Assembly (NCBI RefSeq): GCF_014646695.1
Contig: NZ_BMNT01000035.1
Location: 43,097-107,096, forward strand
Direction of reading: 5' to 3'
Length of the DNA: 64,000 nt
Origin: Sphaerisporangium melleum
GTDB lineage: Bacteria > Actinomycetota > Actinomycetes > Streptosporangiales > Streptosporangiaceae
The notes beneath the pieces were generated by a model. That model worked only from the letters and a program-made list of their open reading frames with translations. It was not told where the DNA came from and made no database searches. How positions within the stretch are numbered: position 1 is the first letter of the stretch; the number at the start of each line of letters is the position of its first letter. Position numbers and translations under genes: made by a program. This document shows, piece after piece, positions 33,865-43,163 of the stretch.

Positions 33865-36800
33865 ACCCGATCGGTCCCGAGCTGCCCGGGCTGGCGTGCC
33901 AGAGCTTGCGCGGCGGGGTGGTCACGCCCGGCGCGGGGCCGATGTCGGCGTAGGGGGACAGCCGGTAGCCGTTGCCGTACTCGGTGGGCCGCCCGCCGAC
34001 GCCCGCCCGATCGCCCTCGGCGCGTGCCTTCCGGGCCCCGGCGGCACGCGACCGGCGCCCGCGCCCCGTACCGGCCTGGTCGCCGCGGCCGGGGCCGAGC
34101 ACGGCGCGTACGGCCTCCAGGCCCTCGGTGCGCCACAGGTGGTCCAGCTCGGCGAGGTTCCAGCAGTCGACGGCGCGCAGCGACACCGCACGCGCGCCGA
34201 CCCGGCGGACGACGCCGCGGGCGACCATCATCCAGGAGCCGAACACCGTGGCGGCGCAGCGTTCCTGCACCGACTCGAAGAAGGTCAGGTCGATCGGGCC
34301 GGTCGAGTCGTCGAGCGTGGTGAAGATGACGCGCTGCCCGGAACGGACGGCCGGGGTCTGCGTGGCGACCTTCACCCCCGCGACCAGGATCTCGGCGCCG
34401 CCCCGTACGGCGAGCAGCTCGTCGGACCTGACCACGCCGATCGCGTCGAGCAGGTCGTCGTAGAAGCCGATGACGTGCCGGCTGACGTCCAGCCCGAGGA
34501 TCTCCAGCTCGGCCTCCACGGCCTCGGCCTCGGTCATCTCGGGCAGTTCGCCGGGCTCGACGTGCTCGGTGAACGACATCGGGATCTGCACCGCCTGCGG
34601 CGGGCCGCCCGCCCCCGCGCCGGTGGAGGTGCCGGTGGCGCCGGCAGCGCCCCGCGCACCGGTGCGGCGGGCCCGGCGGCGGGAGGAGGTCACGCCGGTG
34701 GCGGACGCGCGTTCCAGCGCGCCGACCTGGGCGATCAGGTCGCGCCTGGTCAGCTCGCCGGGACGCCAGCGCAGGCCGCCGGGGTGCAGTCCGTGCAGCG
34801 CGTCGAAGCCGCCGACCTGCACGATGCGCTCGGCGACCGGGCGGGAGGGCCGGGCGCGTTCCCAGAAGTCGGCCAGCGAGGTGTACGGCTGCCCGGCGAC
34901 CATGCGCTCGACCTCCGCCTCGCTGATGCCCTTGACCGCCGAGAACGGCACCCGCAGGCCGTACCCCTCGGAGAACCCCTCCACGACGTCCCGGTCATCC
35001 CCGGTCGCCAAAGGCTTCACGACCTCCAGCGCTTCCGGCGTTTCCGCCGCCTCCTGTGGCCCCCGGATCTCCAGAGGGTTCCCGGCCTCGCGCGTCTCCA
35101 TCGATTCCCGGACCTTCGTGGCCTCCCGGGGCTCCGCGGGCGGCGGGCGTTCGACCAGCCAGTGGCGGCCGGACCCGTTGACGTCCAGGGGCAGGACGGC
35201 GACGCCGCACTTGCGGGCCTCGTCGAGGATCACCCGCCCGGGGTACATGCCGGGGTCGTGGGTGAGTACCCCGGCCAGGAACGCCGCCGGGTGGTGGCGT
35301 TTCAGCCAGGCCGACTGGTAGGTGGGCAGCGCGAACGCCGCCGCGTGCGCCTTGCAGAACCCGAACGAGCCGAACGCGTCGAGCACCTGCCAGGCGCGGT
35401 CGGTGGTCTCGCGGTCGAACTCGGGGAGCACCGCGGCCTCCCACCAGCCCCGCACCCGCTCGCGGCTCGCGGGGTCGCCGAGCGCGCGGCGGACCCTCTC
35501 GGCCTCCGACAGGCCGCACCCGGTCATGACGTCGACGACCCTCAGCACCTGCTCGTGGAAGACGACGACGCCGTTGGTCTCGCGCAGCGCGGGGCGCAGC
35601 CGGGGGTGCGGGTAGGACGGCTCGCGCCAGCCGTGCCGTGCCTCCAGGTAGGGGGTGACCATGTCGGAGTTGACCGGGCCGGGCCGGAACAGCGAGATGT
35701 CGACGATCAGGTCGTGCATGGTGCGTGGTTCGAGCTTGGCCACCAGCTCGCGCTGGCCGGGCGACTCGATCTGGAAGCAGCCGATGGTGTGGCCGGTGCA
35801 GATCATGTCGTACGTGGCCGGGTCGTCGCGGGGGACGTCCTGTTCGAGGTCGATGTCCTGGTCGTCCACCCGCTTGATCTCGTCCAGCGCGTACGCCAGC
35901 GCCGACTGCATGCGCACGCCGAGCACGTCGAGCTTGAGCAGCCCGGCCTCCTCGACATCGTCCTTGTCGAACTGGCTCATCGGGAAGTCGAGCATGCTGC
36001 GCTCGACCGGGGTGAGGTCGCGCAGGCCGGAGTTGCCGACCAGCACGCCGCAGGGGTGCAGGGCGATGTGGCGGGGCAGCCCGTCGAGCCGCTCGGCGAG
36101 CCGGAACACGGTGTCCAGGGAGCGGTCGTCCAGGCCGCTGCCGCGCAGCTCGGGCAGGTCGGACAGCGCGGCGCGGATCTGCCGGGCCCTGATGTGCGGG
36201 AACGCTTTGGCGATGAGGTCGGTCTCGTGCGGCGGCAGCCCCATGGCGGCGCCGACGTCGCGGATGGCGCTGCGCGCGCGGTAGGTCTCCATCATGGAGA
36301 CGCAGGCCACCCGGCTCTCGCCGTACCGGTCGAGGATGGCCTGGTAGCAGTCGAGCCGCCGCGCCGACTCGACGTCGATGTCGATGTCGGGCAGCCCTTT
36401 GCGGCCTTCGGACAGGAAGCGCTCCATGAGCAGGCCGTGGTCGAGCGGGTCGACCTCGCCGATGCGGATCAGGTAGTTGACCAGGCTGCCCGCGCCCGAG
36501 CCCCTGATCGCGCAGCGGACGCCCATGCCGCGGATCAGGTCGGTGATGCCGGAGACGGCGACGAAGTACCCTGACAGCCGTTTACGCTCGATGACGCGCA
36601 GCTCGTCCGCCAGCCGTTCGCGCGCCTGCCCGGATCGTTCCAGCCCTCGGTGGGCCAGGCCGTCCTCGCAGCGGCGGCGCAGCAGGGCGACCGCGTCGCC
36701 GTCCACCTCGGGCAGGTGCAGCCGTTCGGGCTCGGCACGCAGGGCCAGGACGTCCCGCGGGTCGAAGGCGCAGCGCTCGGCGACCCGCCGGGTCTCGGCG

Positions 36801-37600
36801 AGCAGCCGGGCGGCGCGTCCGGAGTCGCCGCCGCAGACGCGCGCGGCCGCCTGGACCATCTCCTTGCCGCTCTTGAGGTAGGCGTGCGAGGCGGAGTGCT
36901 CGACGTGGCGGGGGTGCAGCGGCACGAGCTTGCGCGCGGCGTCGAGCACGTCGCCGACCCGGTAGTCGCCGGGGTCGAGGTGGCGTACGGCGTTGGTCAG
37001 CACGGCGGGCACGTGCATCGCCTTGGCCAGGGCGAGCATGCGGGCGGCGGTGGCCGACTCGTGGTGGCCGTAGTGGTCGACGACCTCGACCACCAGGTCG
37101 GGCACGGCCCGCCGCCAGGCGGCGAGCAGGACGCGGGCGTGCTGGTCGCGGCGCGCGGCCACCGCCCGGCCGACGTCGGAGCGGGGCCCCAGCATGACCA
37201 CCAGCCCTTCGGCGTGCCGGGCGACCAGCTCGCGGGTGACGTGCGGCTCGCCGCGGCGGCCGGCCTGGTGGGCGTCGGTGGTGAGCCGGCACAGGTGGCG
37301 CCAGCCGCCGTTCCGGGCCAGGACGGTGATCCGCTGCTCGGCACTCTCCTCGCCTGCCGGGCCGCGGGAGGGGGCGTGTTCCCCTTCGGTGGCGCTCAGG
37401 GCGAAGTCGGCGCCGACGACGGGCCGGACGCCGGCGTCGGCGCACGCCTGGATGTGCTTGACCGCGCCGTACATGCCGTCGCGGTCGGTCAGCGCGAGGA
37501 TGTCCATCTCGTGCCCGGCCGCCCGCGCGACCAGCTCGCCGGGGAACGCCGTGCCGTACCGCAGGGAGTAGGCGGAGGCGACGTGGAGGTGGGTGAACAT
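33773..37600 (-). CDS. dnaE2: Error-prone DNA polymerase III alpha subunit DnaE2
   Basis: 1275 residues. N-terminal PHP domain (FTHLHVASAYSLRYGTAFPG, ALTDRDGMYG), polymerase core (GSGAGSLVNYLIRIGEVDPL, GLPDIDIDVESARR with the catalytic Asp residues, FPMSQFDKDDVEEAGLLKLD), helix-hairpin-helix and OB domain, and the C-terminal KLWHASPGSSG that is diagnostic for DnaE2. It is the SOS mutagenesis polymerase. Low-complexity Glu/Ala/Thr and Gly/Ala/Thr inserts occur near 870-900 and 985-1015. The ATG at 37600 overlaps the DUF6504 stop as TGATG. After PGSSG it continues ~35 residues into the region overlapping the convergent gene. Confidence 0.95.
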   Translation of the reverse strand: MFTHLHVASAYSLRYGTAFPGELVARAAGHEMDILALTDRDGMYGAVKHIQACADAGVRPVVGADFALSATEGEHAPSRGPAGEESAEQRITVLARNGGWRHLCRLTTDAHQAGRRGEPHVTRELVARHAEGLVVMLGPRSDVGRAVAARRDQHARVLLAAWRRAVPDLVVEVVDHYGHHESATAARMLALAKAMHVPAVLTNAVRHLDPGDYRVGDVLDAARKLVPLHPRHVEHSASHAYLKSGKEMVQAAARVCGGDSGRAARLLAETRRVAERCAFDPRDVLALRAEPERLHLPEVDGDAVALLRRRCEDGLAHRGLERSGQARERLADELRVIERKRLSGYFVAVSGITDLIRGMGVRCAIRGSGAGSLVNYLIRIGEVDPLDHGLLMERFLSEGRKGLPDIDIDVESARRLDCYQAILDRYGESRVACVSMMETYRARSAIRDVGAAMGLPPHETDLIAKAFPHIRARQIRAALSDLPELRGSGLDDRSLDTVFRLAERLDGLPRHIALHPCGVLVGNSGLRDLTPVERSMLDFPMSQFDKDDVEEAGLLKLDVLGVRMQSALAYALDEIKRVDDQDIDLEQDVPRDDPATYDMICTGHTIGCFQIESPGQRELVAKLEPRTMHDLIVDISLFRPGPVNSDMVTPYLEARHGWREPSYPHPRLRPALRETNGVVVFHEQVLRVVDVMTGCGLSEAERVRRALGDPASRERVRGWWEAAVLPEFDRETTDRAWQVLDAFGSFGFCKAHAAAFALPTYQSAWLKRHHPAAFLAGVLTHDPGMYPGRVILDEARKCGVAVLPLDVNGSGRHWLVERPPPAEPREATKVRESMETREAGNPLEIRGPQEAAETPEALEVVKPLATGDDRDVVEGFSEGYGLRVPFSAVKGISEAEVERMVAGQPYTSLADFWERARPSRPVAERIVQVGGFDALHGLHPGGLRWRPGELTRRDLIAQVGALERASATGVTSSRRRARRTGARGAAGATGTSTGAGAGGPPQAVQIPMSFTEHVEPGELPEMTEAEAVEAELEILGLDVSRHVIGFYDDLLDAIGVVRSDELLAVRGGAEILVAGVKVATQTPAVRSGQRVIFTTLDDSTGPIDLTFFESVQERCAATVFGSWMMVARGVVRRVGARAVSLRAVDCWNLAELDHLWRTEGLEAVRAVLGPGRGDQAGTGRGRRSRAAGARKARAEGDRAGVGGRPTEYGNGYRLSPYADIGPAPGVTTPPRKLWHASPGSSGPIGFIPRPDRCAGEGSAGRAAASESGRSRKGGR

Positions 37601-37866
37601 CAGTCCCACGCCCTGAGCATCAGCCAGCCGGCGGCGGCGGTGTCGAAGCGCAGCTCGTAGGTGCCGGTCGCGGGACCGGGACTGGCCTCCACCCGCCAGA
37701 ACCGGCGCTCGCCCGGGTCGTTCTCGGAGATCTTCCACCACTCGCGGGAGGTCACCCAGTGGTCGAGGACCCGGTGGACGACGTAGAGACGGTCGCGCCA
37801 GACGAAACGGGCCGGCTCGCCGTCTCGCGTCCACACCTCGATGGGATCCCCGTAGATTCTGCTCAA
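37600..37866 (-). CDS. DUF6504-type small protein, first gene of the dnaE2 operon
   Basis: 88 residues: MSRIYGDPIEVWTRDGEPARF, FVWRDRLYVVHRVLDHW, RRFWRVEASPG. Matches the DUF6504 proteins found with ImuB/DnaE2 in actinobacterial SOS cassettes; role unknown. Its stop and the dnaE2 start share one base (TGATG), so they are translated together. A LexA box lies 68-81 bp upstream. Confidence 0.8.
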   Translation of the reverse strand: MSRIYGDPIEVWTRDGEPARFVWRDRLYVVHRVLDHWVTSREWWKISENDPGERRFWRVEASPGPATGTYELRFDTAAAGWLMLRAWD

Positions 37867-38194
37867 GGCGCTCCTTCTCCCAGGGTTTGGTCGATCTTGT
37901 GAGCACCCGGGGGAAGGCGGGCGGTGCTACATCCGAACATATGTTCTCACCGGCCCTCAGGGCAAATCATCCCAGCCCACGCGGGGTCGGGTCCGCCCGG
38001 CGCGACCCGCTCCGGCCGGTCACCGCACCCGCCCTCCGCCGCCGTTCCGGCCGCGCGGAGCACGGCACGCAGGGTGAACGGCGACGTCACCGCTTGTTCA
38101 TATATGGACACCCGAACGCAGTGAAGTAGATGCGCCGTGTTATCCAGGCCCGCTTATCGTCATGGCACAACTCTGACAAAAGTGGGATGCAAGC
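37867..38194. other. 328-bp divergent intergenic region (dnaE2 operon / ABC importer)
   Basis: It holds the LexA box near the left side. The right third is AT-richer (38095-38180) and should hold the promoter of the ABC importer genes. No small gene is supported. Confidence 0.5.
37934..37947. promoter_or_regulatory. LexA (SOS) box upstream of DUF6504-dnaE2
   Basis: CGAACATATGTTCT differs from the actinobacterial consensus CGAACRNNYGTTCG only in the last base. It sits upstream of an SOS polymerase operon, the expected place. Confidence 0.88.
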
Positions 38195-39361
38195 GTGCAA
38201 AGTTCTCGAATTCGGATCGTTGGTCTGGCAGCCGCCCTGACCGTCACCACCTATTTCGGCGCCATCGCCTGCGGCGCGGCCCCGACGACCGCTTCCCAGG
38301 GCGGCTCCTCCGCCGGAGCCGGCGCCGCCGCGACCGCGACCTCCGCCGCCGACCTCGGCGGCCTGGACAAGCTCGCCGAGGCGGCCAAGAAGGAGGGGCA
38401 GCTCAACGTCATCGCCCTCCCGCCGAACTGGGCGAACTACGGCGAGATCATCAAGGCCTTCTCCGACAAGTACGGCATCAAGGTCAACAGCGAGAACCCC
38501 GACGGCTCCAGCGCCGACGAGATCAACGCGGTCAAGACCCGCAAGGGCCAGGACCGCGCCCCCGACGTGCTCGACCTCGGCCAGGCGTTCGCGCTCAGCG
38601 GCGCCCAGGAGGGCCTGTTCGCCCCGTACAAGGTGCAGACCTTCGACAAGATCCCCGAGGGCCAGAAGGAGGCGACCGGCACCTGGTACAACGACTACGG
38701 CGGCTACGTCTCCATCGGCTGCGACGCCAAGCGCGTCAAGAGCTGCCCGCAGACCTTCGCCGACCTGCTCAAGCCCGAGTACAAGGGCAAGGTCGCGCTG
38801 AACGGCAACCCGACCAAGGCCGGCGCCGCCTTCGCGGGCGTGTTCGCCGCCGCCCTGGCCAGCGGCGGCTCGTTCGACGACATCCAGCCCGGCCTGGACT
38901 ACTTCAAGAAGCTCAAGGCCGCCGGCAACTTCAACCCCGTCGAGGCCACGCCCGCCACCATCCAGAACGGCGAGACCCCGATCACCATCGACTGGGACTA
39001 CCTCAATGCCGGGTACACCGGCGAGTTCGCGGCCAAGGGCGTGGACTGGAAGGTCGTGGTCCCGAGCGACGGCAAGTACGCCCAGTACTATGCTCAGGCG
39101 ATCAACAAGGACGCCCCGCACCCCGCCGCCGCCCGGCTGTGGGAGGAGTTCCTCTACAGTCCCGAGGGCCAGAACCTCTACCTGAAGGGGTACGCCCGCG
39201 CCGTGCTGCTACCCGCCATGCAGACCGACGGCAGCGCCGACGCCACGCTGGTGGACAAGCTGCCCAAGGTCGAGGGCACCCCGCAGTTCCCGACCGACGC
39301 TCAGGTCAACAAGGCCAAGGAAGTGCTGGCCACCGGCTGGGGCGCCGCGGTCTCGGGATGA
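38195..39361 (+). CDS. ABC importer substrate-binding lipoprotein (PotD/AfuA-like)
   Basis: 388 residues. Lipoprotein signal with Cys26 in YFGAIACGAAP, then a Gly/Ala/Ser linker and a type-2 periplasmic binding fold (LNVIALPPNWANYGEIIKAF, DKYGIKVNSENPDGSSADEI, NDYGGYVSIGCDA, ITIDWDYLNAGY, PAAARLWEEFLYSPEGQNLY). Fold and gene order match the Fe3+/polyamine/phosphonate importers. Starts with GTG 38195. First of four genes; 33 bp before the permease. Confidence 0.88.
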   Translation: MQSSRIRIVGLAAALTVTTYFGAIACGAAPTTASQGGSSAGAGAAATATSAADLGGLDKLAEAAKKEGQLNVIALPPNWANYGEIIKAFSDKYGIKVNSENPDGSSADEINAVKTRKGQDRAPDVLDLGQAFALSGAQEGLFAPYKVQTFDKIPEGQKEATGTWYNDYGGYVSIGCDAKRVKSCPQTFADLLKPEYKGKVALNGNPTKAGAAFAGVFAAALASGGSFDDIQPGLDYFKKLKAAGNFNPVEATPATIQNGETPITIDWDYLNAGYTGEFAAKGVDWKVVVPSDGKYAQYYAQAINKDAPHPAAARLWEEFLYSPEGQNLYLKGYARAVLLPAMQTDGSADATLVDKLPKVEGTPQFPTDAQVNKAKEVLATGWGAAVSG

Positions 39362-39394
39362 CCCGTCCCTCCACGATGCGATCGGCCCTCCTCC

Positions 39395-40279
39395 ATGGCT
39401 GAGACGCACCCGGCGGCTCCCGCCGGCCTCCCGGTGCGCACCGGGGGCGGGAACCGCCCCCGGTCCACCGGCTGGACCGGGGCCCTGCCCCTACTGGCCT
39501 TCGTGGCCCTGGCCTTCGGCATCCCCACCGTCGCGCTGCTCGGCGGGGCCTTCACCGCCGATGGCGCACCCAGCACCGCCAACCTCACCGCCTCCCTCCA
39601 GGGCGCCTACCTCACCGCGCTGATCGGCAGCGTCAAGCTGTCGGCGGTCGTCGCGATCGGCGGCGCGGTCGCCGGCACCTTCCTCGCCCAGGCGGTGGTC
39701 ACCTCCCGGTTCCGCGCGCTGCGCGAGGCCGTGCTGACCGCCTCGGGCGTGCTGGCCAACTTCGGCGGCGTCCCGCTGGCGTTCGCCTGGACGGCCACGC
39801 TCGGCAACTCCGGCGTGCTGACCACCCGCCTGGCCCTCGGCGAGCACGGCTGGAGCCTGTACAGCTTCTGGGGCCTCGCCCTGGTCTACCTGTACTTCTC
39901 GGTCCCGCTGATGGTGCTGGTCGTCGTCCCCGCCCTGGACGGGCTGCGGCCGCAGTGGCGCGAGGCGGCGCAGAACAACGGCGCGAGCGCCTGGCAGTTC
40001 TGGCGCTACGTCGGCATCCCGGTGCTCACCCCAAGCCTGCTCGGCGGGGTGGTGCTGCTGTTCGGCGGCGCCTTCGCGGCGTACGCGACCGCGGCGGCCA
40101 TGGTCGGCACGGTGGTGCCGCTGGTCACCCTGCAGATCGCCGACGCGCTCACCGGCAACGTGCTGATCGGCCACGAGAACGTCGCGCTGGCCCTCAGCTT
40201 CGACATGATCATGGTGGCCGGCCTGGTCATGGCCGTCTACCTCCCCCTCCAGCGCAGGAGCGCCCGATGGCTCCGCTGA
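39395..40279 (+). CDS. ABC importer permease 1
   Basis: 294 residues, six membrane segments after a 30-residue Pro/Gly-rich start. The inner-membrane EAA loop is WREAAQNNGASAWQFWRYVGIPVL. Belongs to the PotB-like permeases. Its last 13 bp overlap the second permease gene. Confidence 0.9.
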   Translation: MAETHPAAPAGLPVRTGGGNRPRSTGWTGALPLLAFVALAFGIPTVALLGGAFTADGAPSTANLTASLQGAYLTALIGSVKLSAVVAIGGAVAGTFLAQAVVTSRFRALREAVLTASGVLANFGGVPLAFAWTATLGNSGVLTTRLALGEHGWSLYSFWGLALVYLYFSVPLMVLVVVPALDGLRPQWREAAQNNGASAWQFWRYVGIPVLTPSLLGGVVLLFGGAFAAYATAAAMVGTVVPLVTLQIADALTGNVLIGHENVALALSFDMIMVAGLVMAVYLPLQRRSARWLR

Positions 40280-41148
40280 CCCCCGCGGTCCCCGCCGCCG
40301 CCGTGCCGGCCGCGGCGCCCCCGGCCGGCCGCCAGGGCCGCGCGCGGCGCGTACGCGTGTGGCGCGGCGTCGTGCTGGCCGCCGCGGCGCTGTACTTCCT
40401 GACGCCGCTGATCACCTCGTTCGTGTTCACCGTCAACGACCCGGTGCGAGGCTTCACGCTCGACGCCTACCTGGAGATCTTCTCCGCCGAGGGCTTCGTG
40501 CAGAGCCTGCTGCTCTCGCTCGGGCTGGCCGCGGCCACGATCGTCGTCGTGCTGCTGCTCACCCTGCCCGCGATGCTCGCCGTACGGCTCAGCGCGCCGC
40601 GCCTGCGTCCGGTGCTGGAGGTGATCTGCACGCTGCCGCTGGTGGTGCCGCCGATCACCTTCGTGGCCGGCATCAGCACCGTGCTGCGCTGGGGCCCCGA
40701 CCACCTGGCGGCCACGCCCTTCTACCAGACGATCATCGCGGTGCAGAACCCCGCCTTCCCGGCGGTGCTGGTCATCGCCTACGTCGTGCTCGCGCTGCCG
40801 TTCGTCTACCGGTCGCTGGACGCGGGCCTCGGCGCGATCGACGTGCGCACGCTGGTCGAGGCGGCCAGGAACTGCGGGGCCTCCTGGCCGCACGTGCTGC
40901 TCCGCGTGATCATTCCGAACCTGCGGGCCGGGCTCGCCAGCGCGTCGTTCCTGACGCTGGCCCTGGTCCTCGGGGAGTACACCGTCGCCCGGCTGCTCGG
41001 CTACCAGCCGTTCCCCGTGTGGATCGTCACGATCTCCGGCTCGAACGCCGCCATGTCGGTCGCCGTATCGATCTTCAGCCTGCTGTTCGCCTGGCTGTTG
41101 CTACTCGTCCTTTCCACCGCCGGCACCAGGAAGAGGAGCGGTTCATGA
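40267..41148 (+). CDS. ABC importer permease 2
   Basis: 293 residues from ATG 40267, with six membrane segments and an EAA loop VEAARNCGASWPHVLLRVIIPNL. PotC-like. The longer in-frame reading starting at 39955 overlaps permease 1 and is not real. Ends in an ATGA overlap with the ATPase gene. Confidence 0.9.
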   Translation: MAPLTPAVPAAAVPAAAPPAGRQGRARRVRVWRGVVLAAAALYFLTPLITSFVFTVNDPVRGFTLDAYLEIFSAEGFVQSLLLSLGLAAATIVVVLLLTLPAMLAVRLSAPRLRPVLEVICTLPLVVPPITFVAGISTVLRWGPDHLAATPFYQTIIAVQNPAFPAVLVIAYVVLALPFVYRSLDAGLGAIDVRTLVEAARNCGASWPHVLLRVIIPNLRAGLASASFLTLALVLGEYTVARLLGYQPFPVWIVTISGSNAAMSVAVSIFSLLFAWLLLLVLSTAGTRKRSGS

Positions 41149-42224
41149 ACGGGGCTCGGGTGGAGTTCCGGGGACTTCGCCGTACGTTCGGCGCCACCGT
41201 CGCCCTCGACGGGCTCGACCTGACCGTCGAGCCCGGCACGCTGATCGCCCTGCTCGGCCCCTCGGGCTGCGGCAAGACCACCGCGCTGCGCTGCGTCGCG
41301 GGCTTCGAGCACCCCGACGCCGGGGCCGTGCTGCTGGACGGCAAGGACATCACCCGCGTCCCGGCCAACCGCCGCGACGCCGGCATGGTGTTCCAGTCCT
41401 ACAGCCTGTTCCCCAACCTGAACGTCTACGACAACGTGGCGTTCGGGCTGCGGGTGCGCAAGGTGCCAGCCGCCAAGCGGCGCGCCCGCGCCGCCGAGCT
41501 GCTGGAACTGGTCGGCCTGCCCGCGCACGGCGAGCGGTACCCGCACCAGCTCTCCGGCGGGCAGCAGCAGCGGGTCGCCCTGGCCCGCGCCCTCGCCCTG
41601 GAGCCGCGCGTCCTGCTGCTGGACGAGCCGCTCTCGGCGCTGGACGCCAAGGTCAGGGTCGCGCTGCGCGAGGAGATCCGGCGGCTGCAGCTCTCGCTCG
41701 GCATCACGACGATCTTCGTGACGCACGACCAGGAGGAGGCGCTGTCGGTCGCCGACCAGGTGGCCGTGCTCAGGAGCGGACGGCTGGAGCAGGTCGGCGC
41801 GCCCGCCGAGGTGTACGACCGGCCGGCCACGCCGTTCGTGGCCGAGTTCGTCGGCACGATGAACCGTCTGCCCGGACGGCTGGACGGGCAGGAGGTCGAG
41901 GTCGCCGGGCAGCGGCTGCCCGTCCACGGCGAGACCCCCGGCACCCCCGAGGTCGACGTGCTCGTCCGCCCGGAGACCGTGCTGGTCACCGCCGCGTACG
42001 ACGGCGAAGCTGTGGTGCTCACCTCCTCGTTCCGCGGCGCGTCGGTCCGGCTGCTGCTGCGCACCGACGACGGCACCGAACTGCTGGCCGACCTGCCCGC
42101 GCACGACGCCGCCCGGCTGGCCCCCGGGCAGCGGGCCGGTTTCCGGCTCGTGCAGCGGCCGGTGCTCGTCGGCCCCCGTACGACGGTCTCCCCGCCGGCC
42201 ACCGCGACCGCCGCGGCCGACTGA
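41145..42224 (+). CDS. ABC importer ATPase (PotA/FbpC type)
   Basis: 359 residues. Walker [13 protein letters not shown] (about 38-49), Q-loop [17 protein letters not shown], signature [15 protein letters not shown], Walker [14 protein letters not shown]-loop [14 protein letters not shown]. The C-terminal TOBE domain starts near 265 ([10 protein letters not shown]). Together with the three upstream genes this is a complete importer; candidates are polyamines, 2-aminoethylphosphonate or thiamine, which sequence alone does not settle. Confidence 0.93.
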   Translation: MNGARVEFRGLRRTFGATVALDGLDLTVEPGTLIALLGPSGCGKTTALRCVAGFEHPDAGAVLLDGKDITRVPANRRDAGMVFQSYSLFPNLNVYDNVAFGLRVRKVPAAKRRARAAELLELVGLPAHGERYPHQLSGGQQQRVALARALALEPRVLLLDEPLSALDAKVRVALREEIRRLQLSLGITTIFVTHDQEEALSVADQVAVLRSGRLEQVGAPAEVYDRPATPFVAEFVGTMNRLPGRLDGQEVEVAGQRLPVHGETPGTPEVDVLVRPETVLVTAAYDGEAVVLTSSFRGASVRLLLRTDDGTELLADLPAHDAARLAPGQRAGFRLVQRPVLVGPRTTVSPPATATAAAD

Positions 42225-42273
42225 CTCCGTCCGCACCGGCTCCGCGACCAGCAGGGTCACCGCCGAGATCGCA

Positions 42274-42315
42274 CGCGACCGCCGGCCCCGCAGGATCGCG
42301 GGACCGGCGGTCGCG
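42274..42315. terminator. Bidirectional terminator between the importer and GPP34 genes
   Basis: An 18-bp stem (42274-42291 with 42298-42315) with one mismatch lies midway between two convergent genes. Confidence 0.75.
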
Positions 42316-42335
42316 TTCCCGGCCCGGGAAGGTCG

Positions 42336-43088
42336 TCAGCTGCGCGGCAGCACGGCCGCCGCGATGACGACGTTGCTGACGATGGTGGCTGTGACGGTTC
42401 GCGCGACAGCCTCCGCGGCGGCACCCGCGCCCCAGTTGCCCTTCTTGAGCTCCTCGGCGCGGGCGATCATTGGCGCGGTCCAGGGAATGTCGCGATCGAA
42501 CTGAGGGAGCGTGCCGCTTCCATAGAGGAGCGCGGCGAGAGAGGCGACGCGGGGCGTCGGCTCGACACCGTCGACGAGCACCGCGCGAACATCGGCGAGG
42601 AGCCCGTCGCGGCGGTCGCCGTCTCCACCCTCGAGGACGGAGGTGTCGAATAGGCCGAGCGCCTTGCGCCTGCTCCGGCGGATGTCGCCGCGCTCGATGA
42701 GCCGATCCAGTAGCGGTTCGCGCAGCGCCGGGCCGATCGCGGCGAGGACCGTCTGCACGCCGCGCGGCTTGTCGGCGACGTACTCCCAGCTGGTGCGCAG
42801 GAGGTGGTCCGACGGCGGGTTCTCGGCCACGGCCTCCACAGTCGTCCCCAGCCGTCCGCTCGTCGTCCGGACGTGGTCGCCGAGTGCGAGATCGGCGAGC
42901 ACCGCTCCGGCGAGCACGTAGTACAGCGTGGTCTCTCCGGCGATGCCGCCGGTGCCGGACCGGAGGCCGGCGTCCGGCTGGAAGAGCAGCAGGAGGAGAT
43001 CCTCGGCCAGGGTCGGTTCCCCGAGCGATGCCTTCCCGCCGGGCTCGCCAGAGCCGCCCGCGCCGAGGTGCCTGTGCTGATCGGTCAT
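42336..43088 (-). CDS. GOLPH3/VPS74-like GPP34 family protein
   Basis: 250 residues. LAEDLLLLLFQPDAG, AGAVLADLALGDHV and the LLDRLIERGDIRRSRRKALG segment match the GPP34 (Golgi phosphoprotein 3) fold, whose eukaryotic members bind PI4P on Golgi membranes. Bacterial members occur in actinobacteria; their role is unknown. A hydrophobic C-terminal helix (TATIVSNVVIAAAVL) may touch the membrane. The gene follows a MerR regulator and its own promoter has the MerR layout. ATG 43088 follows AGAGGAA. Confidence 0.82.
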   Translation of the reverse strand: MTDQHRHLGAGGSGEPGGKASLGEPTLAEDLLLLLFQPDAGLRSGTGGIAGETTLYYVLAGAVLADLALGDHVRTTSGRLGTTVEAVAENPPSDHLLRTSWEYVADKPRGVQTVLAAIGPALREPLLDRLIERGDIRRSRRKALGLFDTSVLEGGDGDRRDGLLADVRAVLVDGVEPTPRVASLAALLYGSGTLPQFDRDIPWTAPMIARAEELKKGNWGAGAAAEAVARTVTATIVSNVVIAAAVLPRS

Positions 43089-43125
43089 TGCTCGGTTCCT
43101 CTCGGACTGTGTTCGACTCCCGTCC

Positions 43126-43156
43126 AGTACAGACCGTGTTCTCGGAACAGGGTCAA
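43126..43156 (-). promoter_or_regulatory. MerR-type promoter with 19-bp spacer and internal inverted repeat
   Basis: On the minus strand, TTGACC (43156-43151) and TGTACT (43131-43126) are exactly 19 nt apart. Between and overlapping them lie half-sites GACCCTGTTC and GAACACGGTC, inverse complements at 9 of 10 positions, 3 nt apart. Long spacers with a central dyad are the signature of MerR-controlled promoters. Confidence 0.85.
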
Positions 43157-43163
43157 GTGCGTT

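Noticed and set aside
38087..39121. Minus-strand frame opposite the substrate-binding protein
   Set aside because: Gly/Ala/Val/Leu-rich shadow of a lipoprotein gene with a clear lipobox and binding-protein fold on the plus strand.
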